Below, piece by piece: positions 60,528 through 64,000 of a stretch of DNA of 64,000 nt (position 1 is the first letter of the stretch; each line of letters opens with the position of its first letter). Origin of the DNA: Halocalculus aciditolerans (GTDB taxonomy: Archaea; Halobacteriota; Halobacteria; Halobacteriales; Halobacteriaceae); assembly GCF_014647475.1 (NCBI RefSeq), contig NZ_BMPG01000001.1:372001-436000 (forward strand). The letters run 5' to 3'. Under the pieces are notes generated by a model. That model was not told the origin of the DNA. It ran no database searches and was given only the letters and a program-made list of their open reading frames with translations. The position numbers and the translations under genes are program-made.

Positions 60528-60995
60528 ATGAGCGACCTTCCCGACCCGGCGGTGTTGCTCGACCGGGTGGGGTTCGACGCGTCGGCGAGCGTGTTGACGC
60601 GGCGGCAGGCGGAAGTACTGGTTCTGCGGGAACGCGGTGCGTCCCAGGCGGCAATCGCGTCTCGGCTGGGGACGTCGCGGGCGAACGTGTCGAAGGTGGA
60701 GTCGGCGGCGCGCGCGAACGTGGAGAAAGCGCGGGAGACGGTGGCGTTCGCGAACGCGGTCGGCGCACCGGTTCGCGTGGACGTCGAGCCGGGCGCGGAC
60801 GTGTTCGGCGTGCCGGAGCGCGTGTACGAGGCGTGCGACGACGCGGGCGTGAAGGTGGCGCGGGCGGCACCGGAGCTGGTGGCGGCGATCCGGGACGCGG
60901 GGAGCGAGGTCGTCGTGGACCGGGAGGTGGTGCGGCCGGTGACGGTGGCGGTGTCGGCTGACGGGGCGGTCGAGGTGCGCGTCGGCCCCGTGTAG
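60528..60995 (+). CDS. Tfx family DNA-binding protein
   Basis: A 155-residue archaeal regulator. The N-terminal HTH is of the Tfx type (LTRRQAEVLVLRERGASQAA, then IASRLGTSRANVSKVESAAR). The C-terminal ~80 residues form a separate alpha/beta domain (VDVEPGADVFGVPERVYEAC). Tfx was described as activating molybdenum-related genes in methanogens; haloarchaeal targets are unknown to me. It lies 32 bases downstream of the TRAM gene. Confidence 0.88.
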   Translation: MSDLPDPAVLLDRVGFDASASVLTRRQAEVLVLRERGASQAAIASRLGTSRANVSKVESAARANVEKARETVAFANAVGAPVRVDVEPGADVFGVPERVYEACDDAGVKVARAAPELVAAIRDAGSEVVVDREVVRPVTVAVSADGAVEVRVGPV

Positions 60996-61025
60996 TTTTT
61001 CTCGCTGGCGGTCGCGGTATCGGGC

Positions 61026-61811
61026 ATGGAGTTAGCGTTCGACGGCGAGACGGCACTGGTGACGGCGGCGAGCAGCGGCCTCGGGAAGGCGAGCGCGGCG
61101 AGTCTGGCGCGCGAGGGCGCGGACGTCGTCATCTGTAGTCGGAGCGAGGAGAAACTGGAGGCGGCGGCGGTCGAGATCCGCGCGGACGCGGCCGGGGAGG
61201 TCGTGCCGGTGGTCGCGGACATCACGGACCCGGACGACGTCGCGGCGGTCGTGGAGACGACGGTGGAGTCCTTCGGCGGGCTGGACCACGTGGTGACGTC
61301 GGCGGGCGGGCCGCCGTCGGGGCCGTTCGACGACACGCCGGAGCGCGCGTGGTACGAGGCGTACGACCTGCTCGTGATGAGCGTGGTGTGGACGGTGCGG
61401 GCGGCGCGCCCGCATCTCGTGGAGAGCGACACGGGGACGGTGACGTGCATCACGTCGAAGAGCGTGAAGGAGCCGGTGGACGGGCTCGTCCTCTCGAACG
61501 CGGTGCGTCGGGGGGTCGTCGGCCTCGTGAAGACGCTGTCGCGGGAGTGGGCACCGGACGTCCGCGTGAACACCGTGCTGCCGGGGACGCACGAGACGCC
61601 GCGCGTCACGGAGTTGGTCGAACAGGGCGTCGAGCGCGGCGAGTACTCGACGTACGACGAGGGCATCTCGGACTGGGCGGACACGATTCCGATGGGTGGT
61701 CTCGGCGACCCCAGCGCGTTCGGCGACGTCGTGGCGTTCGTGGCGAGCGAGCGCGCGTCCTTCGTGAACGGCGCGAGCATCCCCGTGGACGGCGGGGAGA
61801 CGCGGAGCTAG
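61026..61811 (+). CDS. atypical short-chain dehydrogenase/reductase
   Basis: A 261-residue SDR. The cofactor motif is TAASSGLGKASAASLAREGA, with VVADITDPDD and TSAGGPPSG (NAG-equivalent). The usual catalytic YxxxK is not present: the aligned stretch is LSNAVRRGVVGLVKTLSREW, where Tyr is Leu and Lys is Val. This fits a known SDR subgroup that resembles ketoacyl-ACP reductase but lacks those residues. The substrate and even the activity are unknown. It follows the Tfx gene by 30 bases and could share its transcript. Confidence 0.85.
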   Translation: MELAFDGETALVTAASSGLGKASAASLAREGADVVICSRSEEKLEAAAVEIRADAAGEVVPVVADITDPDDVAAVVETTVESFGGLDHVVTSAGGPPSGPFDDTPERAWYEAYDLLVMSVVWTVRAARPHLVESDTGTVTCITSKSVKEPVDGLVLSNAVRRGVVGLVKTLSREWAPDVRVNTVLPGTHETPRVTELVEQGVERGEYSTYDEGISDWADTIPMGGLGDPSAFGDVVAFVASERASFVNGASIPVDGGETRS

Positions 61812-61820
61812 CGGGTCGAG

Positions 61821-62813
61821 TCAGAAGGCGTCTTCTCCCCTGAGTTCGGCGACGACCTCCCTGACGCGGTCGGCGTCTTCCTTCGGGAGGACGAGCACGC
61901 GGTCGTCGTAGGCGGCGACGACGAGGTCCTCGACGCCGACGAGCGAGACGTGTTTGTCGTCGCTCGCCACGACGTTCCCCGCGGCGTCGATGCCGAGCGC
62001 GTCGCCGAGCACGGCGTTTCCGTCCTCGGCGTCGAGCACGCGTTCGAGGGCGTCCCACGTGCCGAGGTCGTCCCAGCCGAACTCGGCGGGGACGCAGGCG
62101 ACGCGGTCGGCGCGCTCCATGACGGCGTAGTCGACGCTCACCGACTCGACCGCGCGGAACCCTGCTTCTTCGTCCCCGCGGTCGAGCGCGTCGACGAGCG
62201 GTTCGAGCGGCGTCCCCGTCGACTCCGCGACGAACGCGTCGGGCGTCCACGCGAAGATGCCGGCGTTCCAGAGGCAGCCCGCGTCGACGAGGTCCCGGGC
62301 GCGCTCCGCGTCGGGTTTCTCCCGGAACGACGCGACCTCGGCGTAGCCGTCGCGTTCCGCGCCGAGTTCGAGGTAGCCGTAGCCGGTCGCGGGGCGGTCC
62401 GGCTCGACGCCGACGGTGACGAGCGCGTCCGTCTCGGCGGCGACCTCGCAGGCTCGTTCGGCGGTGCTCGCGAAGTCGCCGTCGACGTGGTGGTCGCTCG
62501 GCGTCGCGAACACGACGCAGTCGCCGTGTTTCTCGCGGACGCGGTGGGTCGCGTAGGCGAGCGCAGGCCCGGTGTCTTTTCCTCCGGGTTCGACGAGGAC
62601 GGTCGCTTCCGGGACGATGTCGCGCGCCTCGGTGGCGTACGCGTCGCGGGTGACGACGTAGACGTGGTCGGCGAAGGCGACGCGGTCGGCGGTGCGGCGG
62701 AGGAGCGAGTCGTCGCCGTCGAGCGCGAGGAACTGCTTCGGGCGGTCCGAGCGACTCGCCGGGTAGAGGCGCGTCCCGGTCCCGCCGGCGAGGAGGACGG
62801 CAGCGGTTTCCAT
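61821..62813 (-). CDS. mannose-1-phosphate guanylyltransferase-like
   Basis: A 330-residue nucleotidyltransferase with the signature LAGGTGTRLYPASRSDRPKQ (GGxGTRL..P..PK), PSDHHVDGDFASTAERACEV, GYGYLELG, SFREKPD and CLWNAGIFAW. These match the ManC/GMP group that makes GDP-mannose for glycans. The additional C-terminal isomerase domain of bifunctional ManC is missing, as in archaeal homologues. The ATG at 62813 is used. Confidence 0.87.
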   Translation of the reverse strand: METAAVLLAGGTGTRLYPASRSDRPKQFLALDGDDSLLRRTADRVAFADHVYVVTRDAYATEARDIVPEATVLVEPGGKDTGPALAYATHRVREKHGDCVVFATPSDHHVDGDFASTAERACEVAAETDALVTVGVEPDRPATGYGYLELGAERDGYAEVASFREKPDAERARDLVDAGCLWNAGIFAWTPDAFVAESTGTPLEPLVDALDRGDEEAGFRAVESVSVDYAVMERADRVACVPAEFGWDDLGTWDALERVLDAEDGNAVLGDALGIDAAGNVVASDDKHVSLVGVEDLVVAAYDDRVLVLPKEDADRVREVVAELRGEDAF

Positions 62814-62900
62814 ACCTCCTTCTCCGCGCGCCACGCCGGATAACGGTTACCGCTTTCCGCCGACGTTGCACTCACCGAAGCCGGTGAACCCCGCTCCGCC

Positions 62901-63105
62901 GTGCTCTCGGCCGTGTCGCTCGCGTTCCTCCCCGCGCCGGAGCCCCTCGTCGCGTTCGTGGTCGCGGCGCTCGCGGTCATCCTCGCGCCCGGCCCGGACA
63001 CGGTCTTCGCTCGCGCAGGGCGCGGGCGGGAGTCGGAACGCCGGCCTCCGCGCCGCGCTCGGCGTCGCCGTCGTCTGCCTCGGCGTCGCCGTCGCCCCCC
63101 ACTGA
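62901..63105 (+). pseudogene. truncated, frameshifted LysE/RhtB exporter relic
   Basis: Frame three from 62901 reads FVVAALAVILAPGPDTVFA, the first helix and (A/V)PGPD motif of LysE-type exporters. At about 63005-63020 the similarity moves to frame one, which reads LAQGAGGSRNAGLRAALGVA and VVCLGVAVAPH before a stop at 63103-63105. Intact relatives have ~200 residues; only the first ~65 remain and the frame is broken once. Confidence 0.75.
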
Positions 63106-63207
63106 CGGGCACCGCGAGAAATTCGGGTGACGGCGACGACCAGGCGTTCCAGAGACGGTTCAGGACGCCCGAAAACGCCGTCTTCACTTTCACTACGCCA
63201 TCCGACC

Positions 63208-63216
63208 CTTTATCAG
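63208..63216 (+). promoter_or_regulatory. TATA box of RPA gene
   Basis: CTTTATCAG about 65 bases upstream of the ATG at 63277 predicts a start near 63238 and a leader of about 40 bases. Confidence 0.45.
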
Positions 63217-63276
63217 TGATGACGCCCAAGCTCCGGTTGTCTCCCACAGGAAACACACGCGGAGACAGACACAACC

Positions 63277-64000
63277 ATGAGCGACATAGAGTCTACCGCT
63301 CGACGGATTCACGAGCAGTTCTCCGACCACCTCGACATCACGGAAGACGACGTCCGGGAGCGCCTGGAGCGTCTCGTCACGGACTACAAGGTCCCGATGG
63401 ACGAAGCGCGCCGCAGCGTCGAGAACCACTACCTCGACGAAGCCGGCCTGGAGCGCGACGAGATCGGCCAGGGCGGCAACGACACCGTTCAGGTCGAGGA
63501 CGTCGACGAACCCGAGCAGTGGGTCGACCTGACGGCGAAAGTCGTCGAACTCTGGGAGCCGCGCAGCGACAGCGTGGCCCAGGTCGGCCTCCTCGGCGAC
63601 CCGACCGGAACCATCAAGTTCACGAAGTGGGCGAAATCCGACCTCGAAACCATCGAGGAGGGGAAGACGTACCGCTTCGGGAACGTCGTCACCGACGAGT
63701 ACCAGGGCCGGTACTCGGTCAAACTCAACCGCACGACCACCATCACGGAGGTCGACGAGGAGTTCGAAGTCGGCGACAACGAGACGGACGTCGAGGGCGC
63801 GCTCGTGGACATGCAGTCCGGGAGCGGGCTCATCAAGCGGTGTCCGGAGGAGGACTGCACCCGCGTGTTGCAGAACGGCCGCTGTAGCGAGCACGGCGAA
63901 GTGGAGGGCGAGTTCGACCTCCGCATCAAGGGCGTGCTCGACGACGGCCGCGAGGTCCACGAGGTCATCTTCGACGAAGAGGCCACCGAGGACCTCACGG
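63277..64000 (+). CDS. replication protein A (RPA), N-terminal part
   Basis: Single-stranded-DNA-binding protein for replication and repair; the gene runs off the window after 241 codons. Residues 1-60 are helical (IHEQFSDHLDITEDDVRERL). Residues about 70-165 form an OB-fold (VDLTAKVVELWEPRSDSVAQ, GLLGDPTGTIKFTKWAKSDL). Then comes a zinc-finger-like RCPEEDCTRVLQNGRCSEHG and the start of a further domain. This is the COG1599-type haloarchaeal RPA. Which of the paralogues (RPA1, 2 or 3) cannot be decided without the downstream genes. Confidence 0.87.
   Translation, partial: MSDIESTARRIHEQFSDHLDITEDDVRERLERLVTDYKVPMDEARRSVENHYLDEAGLERDEIGQGGNDTVQVEDVDEPEQWVDLTAKVVELWEPRSDSVAQVGLLGDPTGTIKFTKWAKSDLETIEEGKTYRFGNVVTDEYQGRYSVKLNRTTTITEVDEEFEVGDNETDVEGALVDMQSGSGLIKRCPEEDCTRVLQNGRCSEHGEVEGEFDLRIKGVLDDGREVHEVIFDEEATEDLT

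Noticed and set aside
60016-61811. TRAM, Tfx and SDR genes as one novel system
   Set aside because: The gaps are short but each belongs to a widespread separate family; co-direction alone is weak, so only the Tfx-SDR link is kept as a minor point.

Overview
The window is chromosomal DNA of a haloarchaeon (class Halobacteria). It is very GC-rich with strong G/C third-position bias and almost every predicted protein is acidic. It carries archaeal signature genes: thermosome, CDP-archaeol synthase, aRF1, TiaS, Taw1/TYW1, RbkR, Tfx and an A-type ATP synthase. Many genes have a TATA box about 25 bases before the start codon, as expected for leaderless mRNAs. The genus cannot be fixed from the sequence; the thermosome N-terminus looks Halobacterium-like.

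Layout. 0-10 kb: glnA and a divergent Lrp regulator, a small membrane protein, thermosome, PRC-barrel protein, tRNA-Ser(GGA), ridA plus a small membrane gene, ilvA, and a MATE exporter. 10-20 kb: a flavoprotein under a DtxR-type operator, citrate synthase, a PhoU/TrkA-C regulator, an AstE-like hydrolase coupled to a threonine-synthase-like enzyme, tiaS, an HTH regulator, a low-GC orphan gene and a glutaredoxin. 20-30 kb: purine permease, gfcR and pyrE; a 4-TM protein; carS; a DUF502 protein; ilvE; ribB-rbkR; taw1; a BtuF-like protein. 30-40 kb: a surface protein, MBL hydrolase, argS, DHH phosphoesterase, aRF1, metallophosphoesterase and malate:quinone oxidoreductase. 40-49 kb: the atpHIKECFABD ATP synthase locus. 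49-64 kb: a methyltransferase, a pilin-like protein, a secreted protein divergent from a membrane-spanning HTH regulator, etfBA, a prenyl diphosphate synthase, a DUF373 protein, an MFS transporter, an atypical radical-SAM protein, a TRAM protein, Tfx, an SDR, a nucleotidyltransferase, a LysE relic and the start of an RPA gene.

Most genes are core metabolism. Nitrogen and branched-chain amino acid steps (glnA, ilvA with ridA, ilvE, a threonine-synthase-like enzyme), nucleotide supply (pyrE, purine permease) and respiration (gltA, mqo, etfBA, ATP synthase) are all represented.

The least explained part is the non-coding DNA. Three dispersed repeat families recur. The first is a 33-bp partly palindromic element found in four loci, once apparently as an in-frame 11-residue insertion in a gene. 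The second is a ~100-bp element found three times, each between convergent genes and near a hairpin with T-rich outer arms. The third is a ~100-bp element with the core GAGCGGGCTTTCGGAGACG. No CRISPR array, complete insertion sequence or replication origin was seen.
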